A stretch of DNA of 12,421 bases from an uncultured Clostridia bacterium (GTDB lineage: Bacteria; Bacillota; Clostridia; Lachnospirales; Lachnospiraceae). Both the position numbers and the translations under genes were made by a program. Within the stretch, counting starts at the first letter, position 1, and each line of letters begins with the position of its first letter. The stretch spans positions 1 through 12,421 of the forward strand of contig CAMZAI010000067.1 in NCBI GenBank assembly GCA_947304065.1. The letters are read 5' to 3'. Shown here one piece after another: positions 1 to 6,800 of this stretch. The notes under the pieces are model-generated. The model saw nothing but the letters and a program-made list of their open reading frames with translations. It ran no database searches and was not told the DNA's origin.

Positions 1-381
1 CATAACTACAGGCGCATCAGCCGAGGCTGGAAAGAGTTTGACCGGACAGACGGACATTACCGTGAAGGCGACGATACTTCCGCCTTTTCTTTCAGAGGAG
101 AGAAGCTCACGGTCGGCCTTTGCGGAGATCTCTGGGACTATCCCGAGCGCTTTAAGACCGATACTCTTCTCATCTGGCCCGTGTATGTGAACTATGAACT
201 TGACGAATGGGATGAGGCGATCATAGATTACGCGGAGCAGGCCGCAGGCATTGCCGACGATGTTCTGATGATCAATCCGATAGACAATGATCCCGTGAAT
301 CACGGGGGAGCTTTTCATTTTTACAAGGGGAAGCTGATCGAGCGCAGTCCCTTTGATAAGGAGGGCGTGCTGATCATATGA
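1..381 (+). CDS. Nitrilase-superfamily carbon-nitrogen hydrolase, C-terminal part (5' end outside window)
   Basis: The reading frame is open from base 1 and ends at TGA 379-381; 126 residues are visible. The segment TVGLCGDLWDYPE matches the nucleophile region of carbon-nitrogen hydrolases, where a Cys in a G-x-x-C-x-D context attacks an amide or nitrile carbon. The candidate Cys is codon 121-123. The catalytic Glu and Lys regions lie upstream, outside the window. After the Cys, the LLIWPVYVNYELDEW segment and the final 'GGAFHFYKGKLIERSPFDKEGVLII' type ending (G-G-A-F ... G-V-L-I-I) resemble the closing strands of the nitrilase fold. The next gene starts inside this stop codon (ATGA) and belongs to the same superfamily, so the two are probably a co-translated paralog pair. 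The substrate cannot be told. An ATG-less short start near 181 is not needed because the frame continues upstream. Confidence 0.8.
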   Translation, partial: HNYRRISRGWKEFDRTDGHYREGDDTSAFSFRGEKLTVGLCGDLWDYPERFKTDTLLIWPVYVNYELDEWDEAIIDYAEQAAGIADDVLMINPIDNDPVNHGGAFHFYKGKLIERSPFDKEGVLII

Positions 382-1172
382 AGAACGGTATGAAATTGGC
401 GGCTTATCAGTTTGCTGTAAGCGGCAATATTGAGCAGAACTGCAAGATAATAAAGGAGGCGGTGCACGAAGCATCCGGACAAGGCGCAAATCTGATCGTC
501 TTCCCCGAGTGCGCTTTGACGGGCTATCCGCCCCGCGATATGGCCAGCTCATCGGACACGGATTTCGAGGCTGTTAATGAAGCTCTGCGTGAACTGCAGT
601 GCATTGCTGACGATCAGGTCATTCACATCATTGTCGGGTCCATCGCTCATTGCGGGACCGGCTGCCGCAACAGAGCATATCTTCTGTCTCCCAATCAGCC
701 TGCACGATGGTATGACAAAAGGGCGCTGTACGGCTGGGACGAGGATAATTTCAAGCCCGGCTCCGAAAAAGGCCTATTTGAGATCAACGGGTTCATGATC
801 GGGATCAGAATATGCTTCGAAGTCCGCTTCCCGGAATATTTCAGGGAATTGTACCTGGAGAACACGGATCTCGATATCGTTCTTTTCTGCGACGTCGCCG
901 ATGAGGATGATGAGACCAGATACCAAATGATACGCAGTCATCTGATCACCCGCGCCGTCGAGAATGTGACTCCCCTGCTCTCCGCGAACTCCATTCATCC
1001 GCATCAGACCGCACCGACCTGCTTTATTGACGCATCCGGAACGGTTTGTGAGGAACTTAAGAAAGACTGTGAAGGGATGCTTATATACGATTTCAATAAA
1101 AAGGAACTGAACTTTGGCGAGCTGGGGAGAAAACGCTATTCGGACATGCTGCTCGATAAAAGAAAGGAATAA
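378..1172 (+). CDS. Carbon-nitrogen hydrolase (nitrilase superfamily), complete
   Basis: This is a 264-residue protein, the usual length for a single-domain nitrilase-fold amidase. All three catalytic positions are visible: Glu44 in FPECALTGYPP, Lys114 in WYDKRALYGW and Cys146 in GIRICFEVRFPE. The family hydrolyses amide or nitrile carbon-nitrogen bonds through a Cys thioester in the cytoplasm. The substrate is not evident; omega-amidase, N-carbamoyl-amide or agmatine-type activities are all possible. The ATG overlaps the TGA of the preceding nitrilase-like gene (ATGA), with AAGGAGG at 358-364, 13 bases upstream; Met5 (base 390) is an alternative start. A GNAT gene follows after 9 bases. Unlike some NAD synthetases, it carries no fused synthetase domain. 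Confidence 0.88.
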   Translation: MKNGMKLAAYQFAVSGNIEQNCKIIKEAVHEASGQGANLIVFPECALTGYPPRDMASSSDTDFEAVNEALRELQCIADDQVIHIIVGSIAHCGTGCRNRAYLLSPNQPARWYDKRALYGWDEDNFKPGSEKGLFEINGFMIGIRICFEVRFPEYFRELYLENTDLDIVLFCDVADEDDETRYQMIRSHLITRAVENVTPLLSANSIHPHQTAPTCFIDASGTVCEELKKDCEGMLIYDFNKKELNFGELGRKRYSDMLLDKRKE

Positions 1173-1181
1173 AAACCGGTT

Positions 1182-1682
1182 ATGCTTGAAATAAAGAAAT
1201 GCAATACAGACATCGAAAAGGAATGGGCATTCGTGCGCGATATGCCTGTAGACGAGAACGGACTGACAAATTCCCTTCACGGCATCTCGCGACAGGATTT
1301 CATTGAAAAAGCGCTTCCCGATATGCTCAAACACGAGCGCGGCGAGGATATGCCCGACTGGATGGTTCCGGAGACTTTCCTTTATCTGTGGGAGGATAAT
1401 ACGATCGTCGGCCAGTTCCGCATCAGACATTATCTGAACGACGCGTTAAGGGCCGGCGCCGGCCATATCGGATATTTCATTGCCAAAGAATCCCGCGGCC
1501 GCGGATACGGAACCGAGGGACTCCGTCAGACGCTGCCGATCGCCAGGGGCATTATCCCCGAAGATGAGATCTATCTGCGCGTTAATAAAGATAATCCCGC
1601 ATCCCTGAAAGTCATGCAGAACAACGGCGGCCGGATCGTGGGCGAGGATGACGGTCATTACTTTGTGCGAATTCCAAAGTGA
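1182..1682 (+). CDS. GNAT family N-acetyltransferase (COG3981-like)
   Basis: This 166-residue protein transfers an acetyl group from acetyl-CoA to an unknown amine. The acetyl-CoA pyrophosphate-binding loop is seen as RGRGYG at residues 105-110, following the GHIGYFIAKESR strand. A motif B-like segment (NPASLKVMQNNGG, about 138-150) precedes the final strand HYFVRIPK. The segment VPETFLYLWEDNTIVGQFRIRH resembles the COG3981 group of predicted acetyltransferases. The ATG at 1182 is 9 bases past the previous stop; AAAGGA at 1163-1168 is a distant ribosome binding site. The substrate is unknown; its position beside another GNAT and an AadA-like gene is compatible with a detoxification role, but that is inference. 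Two perfect GC palindromes (1451-1464 and 1493-1504) lie inside it and are probably codon-driven. Confidence 0.87.
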   Translation: MLEIKKCNTDIEKEWAFVRDMPVDENGLTNSLHGISRQDFIEKALPDMLKHERGEDMPDWMVPETFLYLWEDNTIVGQFRIRHYLNDALRAGAGHIGYFIAKESRGRGYGTEGLRQTLPIARGIIPEDEIYLRVNKDNPASLKVMQNNGGRIVGEDDGHYFVRIPK

Positions 1683-1712
1683 TTGAGCCTGAGAAAGGAT
1701 ATACAGAACCAA

Positions 1713-2174
1713 ATGAAAATACTATCGATTCAAAGCGGGCATCCGCTCTGGGAAAAAACTATAGGATTTGCCTCAGACTGCTCATGGAAGGCAGGTCCTG
1801 CTCTTGCCGAAAGGATGAAGGAAAACGCCTTCACTGACCGGGAGCGTGTGATCGTAGCCATCGAAGATGACCGGATCGCGGGTTTCTGCACTCTCTCTGA
1901 GAAGGACGAGCTGCCCGACCGCTACGATTTCACGCCTTTTATCGGTTTCGTCTTTGTGGATGAACGTTTCCGCGGGCGCCGCCTGTCAGGGATGATGATC
2001 GATCATGCCATGAAGCTTGCGGCAGAAGCAGGTTTTGACAAAATTTATATCATGAGCGGTGAGATAGGTCTGTACGAGAAATACGGATTTTCAAAGCTCG
2101 GAGACTACGAGACAATATACGGGACCACGGACCAGTTGTTTGTGAAAACGGTCAATGATGAAAGATTAAAATAA
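1713..2174 (+). CDS. GNAT family N-acetyltransferase
   Basis: This is a 153-residue GNAT. The N-terminal FASDCSWKAGPALAERM segment (about 19-35) is typical of a common Firmicute GNAT subgroup. The acetyl-CoA loop is RFRGRRLSG at about 86-93, after the strand FIGFVFVDE. YEKYGF at 121-126 is the classic near-C-terminal motif of the family. I chose ATG 1713 rather than the in-frame TTG at 1683 because the fold begins at MKILSIQSG and AAAGGA (1694-1699) lies upstream of it. The protein is cytoplasmic and its substrate is not apparent. It lies 30 bases after the other GNAT and 3 bases before the AadA-like gene, consistent with one transcript. It is not close in sequence to the neighbouring GNAT, so it is not a recent tandem duplicate. 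Confidence 0.85.
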   Translation: MKILSIQSGHPLWEKTIGFASDCSWKAGPALAERMKENAFTDRERVIVAIEDDRIAGFCTLSEKDELPDRYDFTPFIGFVFVDERFRGRRLSGMMIDHAMKLAAEAGFDKIYIMSGEIGLYEKYGFSKLGDYETIYGTTDQLFVKTVNDERLK

Positions 2175-2177
2175 ATT

Positions 2178-2942
2178 ATGGAACAGTTATTGCAAAGATT
2201 CACAGATAGGTCAAAAGAAATTCTCCGGGATAATCTCGTCGGGGTTTATCTGCACGGCTCCGCTGTCATGGGATGTTTCAATCCCGAAAAGAGCGATATC
2301 GACCTGATCATCGTGGTAAAAGATTCCATGTCCGATGCGGATAAGCGTGCCTATATGGATATGGTGGTCGATCTTAATGCCGACGCCCCCGCTAAAGGTA
2401 TCGAAATGAGCATTGTGAAAAAGGACGTCTGCAGTCCGTTTGTATACCCTACGCCGTTCGAACTGCATTTTTCGGTGGCACACCTAAATTGGTATCTCAC
2501 CGATCCGGACAACTATATCCTGAAAATGAACGGCGCCGACAAGGATCTGGCCGCTCACTTCACGATTATCCTTAATCGAGGGAAATGCCTGTACGGAGCG
2601 CCGATAAAGGACATATTTGGCCCTGTTCCGAAGGCTGACTATCTCGATTCCATTTACGAAGATATAACCGCCGCCACGGAAGATATTACCGACGATACTA
2701 TGTATCTGACGCTTAATCTCGCCAGAGTTCTGGCCTATAAGAAAGAAGGTCTGATCCTCTCCAAAAAGGAAGGCGGCGAGTGGGCGCTCAGGTACCTGCC
2801 GGAAGAGTATCATTCACTGATCCTTGACGCGCTGAAAGAATACGAGAAAGCCGAATCCATTTCATATGATATTGAGCTTGCAACGCGCTACGCTGAATAT
2901 ATGCTGACCGAAATAAGCAGAAAGGACCAAACCTATGCCTGA
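2178..2942 (+). CDS. AadA-like aminoglycoside nucleotidyltransferase (ANT(3'')/ANT(9) type, DUF4111 C-terminal domain)
   Basis: This 254-residue protein has the length and two-domain layout of AadA/ANT(9) enzymes, which transfer AMP from ATP to streptomycin or spectinomycin. The nucleotidyltransferase domain shows LHGSAVMG (Gly27-Ser28), the metal-binding SDIDL (Asp40, Asp42) and a likely third acid, Glu76 in GIEMSIV. The helical C-terminal domain shows HFTIILNRGKCLYGAP with IFGPVP, then LNLARVLAYKKEG and EGGEWALRYLP, matching the DUF4111 signature. All expected catalytic acids are present, so it appears functional. Whether it gives drug resistance is unknown; many chromosomal members of the family have not been tested. 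The ATG is 3 bases after the previous stop with only a poor Shine-Dalgarno, suggesting coupling. It overlaps the next reading frame by 8 bases. Confidence 0.85.
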   Translation: MEQLLQRFTDRSKEILRDNLVGVYLHGSAVMGCFNPEKSDIDLIIVVKDSMSDADKRAYMDMVVDLNADAPAKGIEMSIVKKDVCSPFVYPTPFELHFSVAHLNWYLTDPDNYILKMNGADKDLAAHFTIILNRGKCLYGAPIKDIFGPVPKADYLDSIYEDITAATEDITDDTMYLTLNLARVLAYKKEGLILSKKEGGEWALRYLPEEYHSLILDALKEYEKAESISYDIELATRYAEYMLTEISRKDQTYA

Positions 2943-3117
2943 AAACATCAGAGGAAACCGGATAATACTGCGCGAACAGCGGGAAGAAGACGTCCCGTTC
3001 TTCACCCATTGGTTCAATCAGCCGAATATCATGTTCCAATGCGGCTTTGAGAAAACTTTTGATGAAGAAGAGATCAGGCATATGATCAATATCAGTCACG
3101 AGTGGAAGCAGCGATAA
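2935..3117 (+). pseudogene. GNAT acetyltransferase fragment (N-terminal about 60 residues only)
   Basis: The 60-codon frame has its own good ribosome binding site (AAAGGA at 2921-2926, 8 bases before the ATG) and overlaps the AadA-like gene by 8 bases. The text IRGNRIILREQREEDVPFF is the standard first strand and helix of RimJ/RimL-type GNATs, followed by a helix such as FDEEEIRHMIN. The frame then stops at TAA 3115-3117. GNATs of this type are about 150-180 residues, so the acetyl-CoA-binding loop and all later strands are missing. None of the three frames after the stop shows a continuation before the next gene 29 bases on, so this is more likely a deletion than a simple frameshift. A small functional protein cannot be excluded but has no support. 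Confidence 0.7.
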
Positions 3118-3146
3118 ACGCTTTGATTGAGAAAGGATAAGCAATT

Positions 3147-3965
3147 ATGCAGCCCAAATACATGCATTTCAATTCGTCGTGCTCATATACCGCGCTGGCG
3201 ATGCTTCTTGAAGAAAAAGGGATTGACACCGAAGACACCGATATTGCGCTGGAAATAGGGCTCCCGTGGATGTTTGACCGCGAAGAGGGATACTATCTCG
3301 CAGGCCCGATGCTCCAGGGCGCGAAATGGTTCGATCTCTTCTTAAATCCCCGAGGGCTGTGTCTCGACGAAGAGATAGTGGAACGGGACCGGCTCGCCGG
3401 ATATCTGCGTTCAAACGGCACATGCATGCTTGGCATAAAGTTTTCGGGCAATAACGGAAAACATGCAGTCGTCTTCACCGGCTATGACGGGAAGTATCAT
3501 TTCCTGAACCCTACAACCGAAAAAAAGCTGCAGCCGGTCGAGCTCGCCATGACCGAAGCAGAACTGCTTGATTCCGCCGATGAATTAACCATGGTCGGCA
3601 CGCTTCGCGAACACGCCGCGGAAAAGCCCGACCTTAGCGCTTTATTCGAAAACTCGGTAAAAATGATGCGCGAGAACTGCGCTGAGATCACCGAATTTGC
3701 AAACGATGCTCATTCCGAAGAAGAACACAATGAGGCCAGGGACAGGCTGTTCCGTGCGTTTCTGGTGGACGGGATATCCATGCTGGAGCTTGTAAATGAA
3801 TTCGATCTTGCCATCGGATTCAGAAGGATCCAGCAGAATTATCTGTGCTTCATGGGCGGACACAAGAGATTGCCGCTGAAAGCGTCGATATCGACGGACG
3901 ATCTCAAAAAACTGGTTGATCGCTATATATCCCTGTGCGAAAAGGCCGCAGCAGAAAGGAAATGA
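3147..3965 (+). CDS. C39-like/BtrH-like cysteine peptidase-fold protein of unknown function
   Basis: This 272-residue cytoplasmic protein has no signal peptide. I see a papain-like arrangement: Cys12 at the start of a helix (SSCSYTALAMLLEEKG), His106 in GKHAVVFTGYDG and Asn121 in HFLNPTTEK. This resembles the Cys-His-Asn/Asp order of C39 peptidases and of the N-terminal domain of BtrH, the acyltransferase of butirosin biosynthesis. The first half would be the catalytic domain. The second half (about 150-272) looks all-helical (for example the HNEARDRLFRAFLVDG helix) and I do not recognise it. A clear ribosome binding site (GAGAAAGGAT) precedes the ATG; Met6 is an alternative start. It could be a peptidase, an acyltransferase or a catalytically dead relative, and the neighbourhood does not settle which. 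Confidence 0.6.
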   Translation: MQPKYMHFNSSCSYTALAMLLEEKGIDTEDTDIALEIGLPWMFDREEGYYLAGPMLQGAKWFDLFLNPRGLCLDEEIVERDRLAGYLRSNGTCMLGIKFSGNNGKHAVVFTGYDGKYHFLNPTTEKKLQPVELAMTEAELLDSADELTMVGTLREHAAEKPDLSALFENSVKMMRENCAEITEFANDAHSEEEHNEARDRLFRAFLVDGISMLELVNEFDLAIGFRRIQQNYLCFMGGHKRLPLKASISTDDLKKLVDRYISLCEKAAAERK

Positions 3966-3980
3966 CCTAAAGAAAGAATT

Positions 3981-4901
3981 ATGACAAAGCAGATAGGCGT
4001 TATCGCCGACATACACAGCAATTATACCGCATTCAAAACAGCGGTCGGATATATGGAAAACAGGGGCATCTCCGAGTTTTTCCTGCTCGGGGATTTTGTC
4101 TCCGATACCACCGATACCCGCGAGACCATGCAGTTCATCTACAGCCTCGCAGACCGTTACGATGTTCATATCCTGCGCGGCAACCGCGAGGAATACTTTA
4201 TCGGTCAGAGAAAGGTTCGCCGCGGCGAGACAGAAGGTGAAAAATGGATCTTCAATTCCGCGAGCGGCAGCCTTTTGTACACTTACGAGCTGCTGACCGA
4301 CAAAGACATCGATTTCTTCGAGTCCCTGCCGATCACATTTAAATATGAGTGCGAGGGCTATCCTTCGATCACCTGCTGCCACGGCTCGCCTTCAAGCGAC
4401 CGCGAGCTGCTGCAGATCGGCGCGGACAATACAAAAGAGTGGCTGAAAAAAATCGATACCGACTATCTTCTCGCGGCGCATACGCATCTGCAGGGGAATT
4501 TCGAATACGAAGGGAAGCATTATTTCAATACCGGTGCGTCGGGCATCGCGATCGGTGCTCCGGGTCTGGTACAGTGCCTTATACTTCACGGTACGGATGC
4601 ATCCGAGCCAGGCGGTCCCTCATGGAAGGCCGAATTCCTGAATCTCCCCTACGATGTCGGCTATGTCATCGATGCGATATACGATAAGGGTCTGATGGAA
4701 AAGGGACAGTGGTTCGTTGCCAATAATGTTTATATCTTAAAGACCGGCATCGACTATACACCCGAGCTCGTCACTGCCGCAAAATCCCTGCAGGAGCAGG
4801 CCACGGGCCGGCCCGCGCTGTGGCCCTACATCGAAGAGAAATACTTTACCTCGGCTGCAGGGGACCTCGGTATTCCCGATTTCAGAAATTTTTGTAAATA
4901 A
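3981..4901 (+). CDS. Calcineurin-like metallophosphoesterase
   Basis: This 306-residue protein has the full metal-ligand set of the calcineurin-like phosphoesterase fold. The ligands are Asp10 and His12 (VIADIHSN), Asp38 (LLGDFVSD), Asn68 (LRGNREE), His134 (CCHGSPSS), and His167 with His169 (AAHTHLQ). These would bind two divalent metals to hydrolyse a phosphoester or phosphodiester. The order resembles the YfcE/COG0622 group, but those are about 160-180 residues. This one has an extra part after about residue 200 (GGPSWKAEFLNLPYDVGYVI onward), perhaps for substrate choice. The ribosome binding site is weak (AAAGAAAG just before the ATG). It begins 15 bases after the previous gene and is the last gene of the run; no convincing terminator follows. 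The natural substrate is unknown. Confidence 0.87.
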   Translation: MTKQIGVIADIHSNYTAFKTAVGYMENRGISEFFLLGDFVSDTTDTRETMQFIYSLADRYDVHILRGNREEYFIGQRKVRRGETEGEKWIFNSASGSLLYTYELLTDKDIDFFESLPITFKYECEGYPSITCCHGSPSSDRELLQIGADNTKEWLKKIDTDYLLAAHTHLQGNFEYEGKHYFNTGASGIAIGAPGLVQCLILHGTDASEPGGPSWKAEFLNLPYDVGYVIDAIYDKGLMEKGQWFVANNVYILKTGIDYTPELVTAAKSLQEQATGRPALWPYIEEKYFTSAAGDLGIPDFRNFCK

Positions 4902-4934
4902 AACCACAAAAATGTAGCTTTTTCTGTTTTTTTA

Positions 4935-4943
4935 TGGTATAAT
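4935..4943 (+). promoter_or_regulatory. Extended -10 promoter for the NmrA-like gene
   Basis: TGGTATAAT at 4935-4943 is a perfect extended -10 (TGnTATAAT). The 17-base-spaced -35 position (about 4915-4920, TAGCTT) is poor, which is usual for extended -10 promoters. The transcript start would be near 4950, giving a leader of about 75 bases before the ATG at 5024. Confidence 0.7.
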
Positions 4944-4968
4944 GATTTCTCAATCACAAAAAAGGATG

Positions 4969-5006
4969 CCGGCAGCGTTATACACCACATAAGCTGTGAA
5001 TGCCGG
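4969..5006 (+). promoter_or_regulatory. Two-tier hairpin in the 5' leader
   Basis: The outer stem is CCGGCA (4969-4974) with TGCCGG (5001-5006), six perfect pairs. The inner stem is GCgTTAT (4975-4981) with ATAAGC (4989-4994), with one bulged G, a seven-base loop and an unpaired TGTGAA on the 3' side. It ends 7 bases before the AGGAGG ribosome binding site (5014-5019). It could affect translation or be a protein-binding site. It matches no riboswitch class I can name. Confidence 0.4.
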
Positions 5007-5023
5007 ACCGAATAGGAGGCTAT

Positions 5024-5971
5024 ATGGGTAAACTGTTATTGACTGGCGTAGACGGAAACCTCGGCGCGGAAGCCGCGAGACTGCTTCTCACACTGGAAGA
5101 CAAGAACAACCTTATCTTCTGCGGCTACAGCGAGGATTCACTTAAGAAGTTCGCTGAACAGGGCGTGGAAACACATGTTACCGACTTCAACTATCCCGAC
5201 GGACTCGTAGAGGCGTTCAAAGGCGCTGATGTGCTCGCACTGATCTCGATGCCGTTCGTAGGGCCCAAGAGACAGGCCGCGCACAGGAATGCCGTGGATG
5301 CAGCCAAGAAGGCCGGAGTCAAAAAGATCATTTACACTTCTCTGGTAAATGCCGGAGACGAGACCAATCCCTCCGTTGAGAAGAAAGATCATATCTATAC
5401 CGAGGAATACGTGAAATCTGTCGGTCTCGATTACATCTTCCTGCGCAATTCGCAGTACGCGGAAGCCATGATCACCAATTACTTCACTTATGTTCATATG
5501 AACGCTCCTCTCACGAACAGCCAGGGAGACGGACTTATGGCTTACATTTCGAGAAAGGACTGCGCTAAGGCTGTGGCTTACGCTCTGCACCGTGCAGGTG
5601 ATTACGATCACGCCACTCTCGATATCAACGGACCTGAGCTCATGACCATATCGAAGTTCGTTCAGATCGGTAACGAGCAGACCGGCAACAATATCAGCTA
5701 TAAAGCCGTAACCGATGAAGAGAACTATCAGATTTTCGACGCTATGGGCGTTCCGAGGACCACGGACGGACTGTTCAAGGAAGGCAGCGAGGCTCCGTTC
5801 TCGAGCGACGGAATGGTTACCTTCGCACAGGCTATCCGCGAGGGCAAGATGGCAGTCCGGACAGACGATTTCAAGAAGCTTACCGGAGACGATCCGATAA
5901 CCGTTGAGTACATGTTCGCTCACAGCGACGAGTTCCAGATCGGCGACCGTCATTCGAAGGACAAAAAATAA
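5024..5971 (+). CDS. NmrA/QOR2-like NAD(P)-binding protein (atypical short-chain dehydrogenase)
   Basis: The protein is 315 residues from ATG 5024, chosen because AGGAGG (5014-5019) lies 4 bases before it and the fold begins at once (KLLLTGVDGNLG). An upstream in-frame ATG at 5000 has no ribosome binding site. The dinucleotide-binding glycines are G8, G11 and G14. Family landmarks follow: DVLALISMP after strand 4, IIYTSLVNAG at 102-111, a YTEEYVKSVGLDYIFLRNS segment typical of QOR2-type quinone oxidoreductases and NmrA-like redox sensors, and a C-terminal substrate-side domain. It may reduce a quinone or act as an NAD(P)H sensor; its length is slightly above QOR2 enzymes (about 285). It is a single-gene unit with its own promoter, ending in a palindromic repeat. 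Confidence 0.83.
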   Translation: MGKLLLTGVDGNLGAEAARLLLTLEDKNNLIFCGYSEDSLKKFAEQGVETHVTDFNYPDGLVEAFKGADVLALISMPFVGPKRQAAHRNAVDAAKKAGVKKIIYTSLVNAGDETNPSVEKKDHIYTEEYVKSVGLDYIFLRNSQYAEAMITNYFTYVHMNAPLTNSQGDGLMAYISRKDCAKAVAYALHRAGDYDHATLDINGPELMTISKFVQIGNEQTGNNISYKAVTDEENYQIFDAMGVPRTTDGLFKEGSEAPFSSDGMVTFAQAIREGKMAVRTDDFKKLTGDDPITVEYMFAHSDEFQIGDRHSKDKK

Positions 5972-6000
5972 TACATCGAAATAACCCGCTCAAACACGGA

Positions 6001-6054
6001 CAAGGGGACGGTTCTTCCGTCTGACAAACGTCAGCCGGAAGAACCGTCCCCTTG
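6001..6054. repeat. REP-like palindrome, copy 1 (between convergent genes)
   Basis: A 19-base left arm, CAAGGGGACGGTTCTTCCG (6001-6019), is a perfect inverse of 6036-6054. Inside it CTGAC/GTCAG pairs around an AAAC loop, separated from the outer stem by one mismatch (T6020/C6035). That gives 24 pairs in a 54-base hairpin. There is no U-run on either side, so it is not a canonical intrinsic terminator, though it may still halt transcription or protect mRNA ends. Its arm matches that of a second palindrome at 10658-10682 in 21 of 25 bases, so it is a dispersed element and not gene-specific. Confidence 0.85.
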
Positions 6055-6072
6055 AGATTATGAGCAAAACAT

Positions 6073-6714
6073 TTACTGAGCATTAACGGTGTTTGTATTG
6101 GTATCCTGATGCGCAGCGGGCGAGTCGATCTCTCCGAGGAGTCCTGCCCTGTAAAGAACCGGACGGAGCGCCAGATATGCAACCACGGCTATCGCCGAAT
6201 TGATCACGGCGTTGATCAGCGTCGCATAGGTGGTGACCGCTACAAGTGATTTGATCGCTGACGCCGCTTTATCGGCGTTGGGCGTAAGGATCGTGTACCA
6301 TACATACTTGAGCGAAGGCTCGAATACACAGTTGAAACCGAGGCCGGCAACAGACGCGATCACAGCCCATCTTAAGATATATGTATGCTTGTGGTCATGC
6401 GAGATCTTTGCGATCTTGTGCGCAACAAGGCCGACGATCAGGCCGATGACCAGCTTGGTGATGAAAGTTCTGGGAGCGGAAGCACCGTAGCCTCCGAGGA
6501 TATCAGCCAGCGACAGTCCCACAGCACCCGCAAGTCCGCCGTACAGTCCGCCGAGGAACAGCGCGCCGAGTACAACGAAAGCATTGCCGATATGGATCTT
6601 CGTACCGCCCGCATTGATCGCAGGGAAGATAGCGTATCCCACATAGCAGAGCGCAGCCATAAGTCCCGCATAGGTTATCTTTAAGATCGTCTTGTTTTTC
6701 TCGTAAGCATTCAT
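6073..6714 (-). CDS. ECF transporter S component (substrate-binding membrane subunit), possible vitamin B6 uptake
   Basis: This 213-residue integral membrane protein has about six hydrophobic segments. The block GNAFVVLGALFLGGLYGG with LAGAVGLSLADILGGY (residues 43-76) is typical of the ECF S components of the pfam07155 type, which bind a vitamin and dock on a shared EcfA/A'/T energising module encoded elsewhere. A second family-like stretch is KLVIGLIVGLVAHKI (87-101). I start it at ATG 6712-6714 because AGGAG (6724-6728) sits 9 bases upstream. A TTG at 6738 would add 8 residues but lies upstream of that site. The C-terminal tail is hydrophilic. It is divergent from a MocR-type regulator with overlapping promoters. 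MocR proteins of the PdxR group respond to pyridoxal phosphate, so a B6 vitamer (PdxU-like) is a reasonable guess; hydroxymethylpyrimidine or another ligand is possible. Confidence 0.82.
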   Translation of the reverse strand: MNAYEKNKTILKITYAGLMAALCYVGYAIFPAINAGGTKIHIGNAFVVLGALFLGGLYGGLAGAVGLSLADILGGYGASAPRTFITKLVIGLIVGLVAHKIAKISHDHKHTYILRWAVIASVAGLGFNCVFEPSLKYVWYTILTPNADKAASAIKSLVAVTTYATLINAVINSAIAVVAYLALRPVLYRAGLLGEIDSPAAHQDTNTNTVNAQ

Positions 6715-6765
6715 ATAATCTTTCTCCTCTTCCACCAATACTCCGTTTCGTATTGATTTTTGTTA

Positions 6766-6795
6766 TTGTGTAATATAGCACCAATGTGGTATTAT
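6766..6795 (+). promoter_or_regulatory. Promoter for the MocR-type regulator
   Basis: The -35 TTGTGT (6766-6771) is separated by 18 bases from the extended -10 TGGTATTAT (TATTAT at 6790-6795). It overlaps the opposing promoter for the ECF S-component gene. The short distance to ATG 6824 leaves room for AGGAG at 6811-6815. Confidence 0.6.
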
Positions 6796-6800
6796 GAAAA
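6772..6800 (-). promoter_or_regulatory. Opposing promoter for the ECF S-component gene
   Basis: On the minus strand an extended -10 TGCTATATT (6772-6780) is preceded, 17 bases upstream, by a weak -35 TTTTCA (6795-6800). It shares nearly all its bases with the divergent promoter, so a single bound regulator could affect both. The leader to ATG 6714 is about 50 bases. Confidence 0.5.

Noticed and set aside
292..308. CCCGTGaatCACGGG hairpin
   Set aside because: It lies within the nitrilase coding region and shows no link to expression.
774..1430. 218-codon open frame on the minus strand opposite the nitrilase and the first GNAT
   Set aside because: It lies antisense to two genes with clear catalytic motifs and shows no recognisable domain; it is a shadow of their codon use.
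1451..1504. Perfect GC palindromes GGCCGGCGCCGGCC (1451-1464) and CCGCGGCCGCGG (1493-1504)
   Set aside because: Both are inside the coding sequence of the GNAT motif region (Arg/Gly/Ala codons) and are best explained by codon choice, not regulation.
4906..4933. Possible terminator ACAAAAA...TTTTTCTGT followed by a T-run after the phosphoesterase gene
   Set aside because: The stem is only A-T pairs with a mismatch, and it overlaps the -35 region of the next promoter; not stable enough to call.
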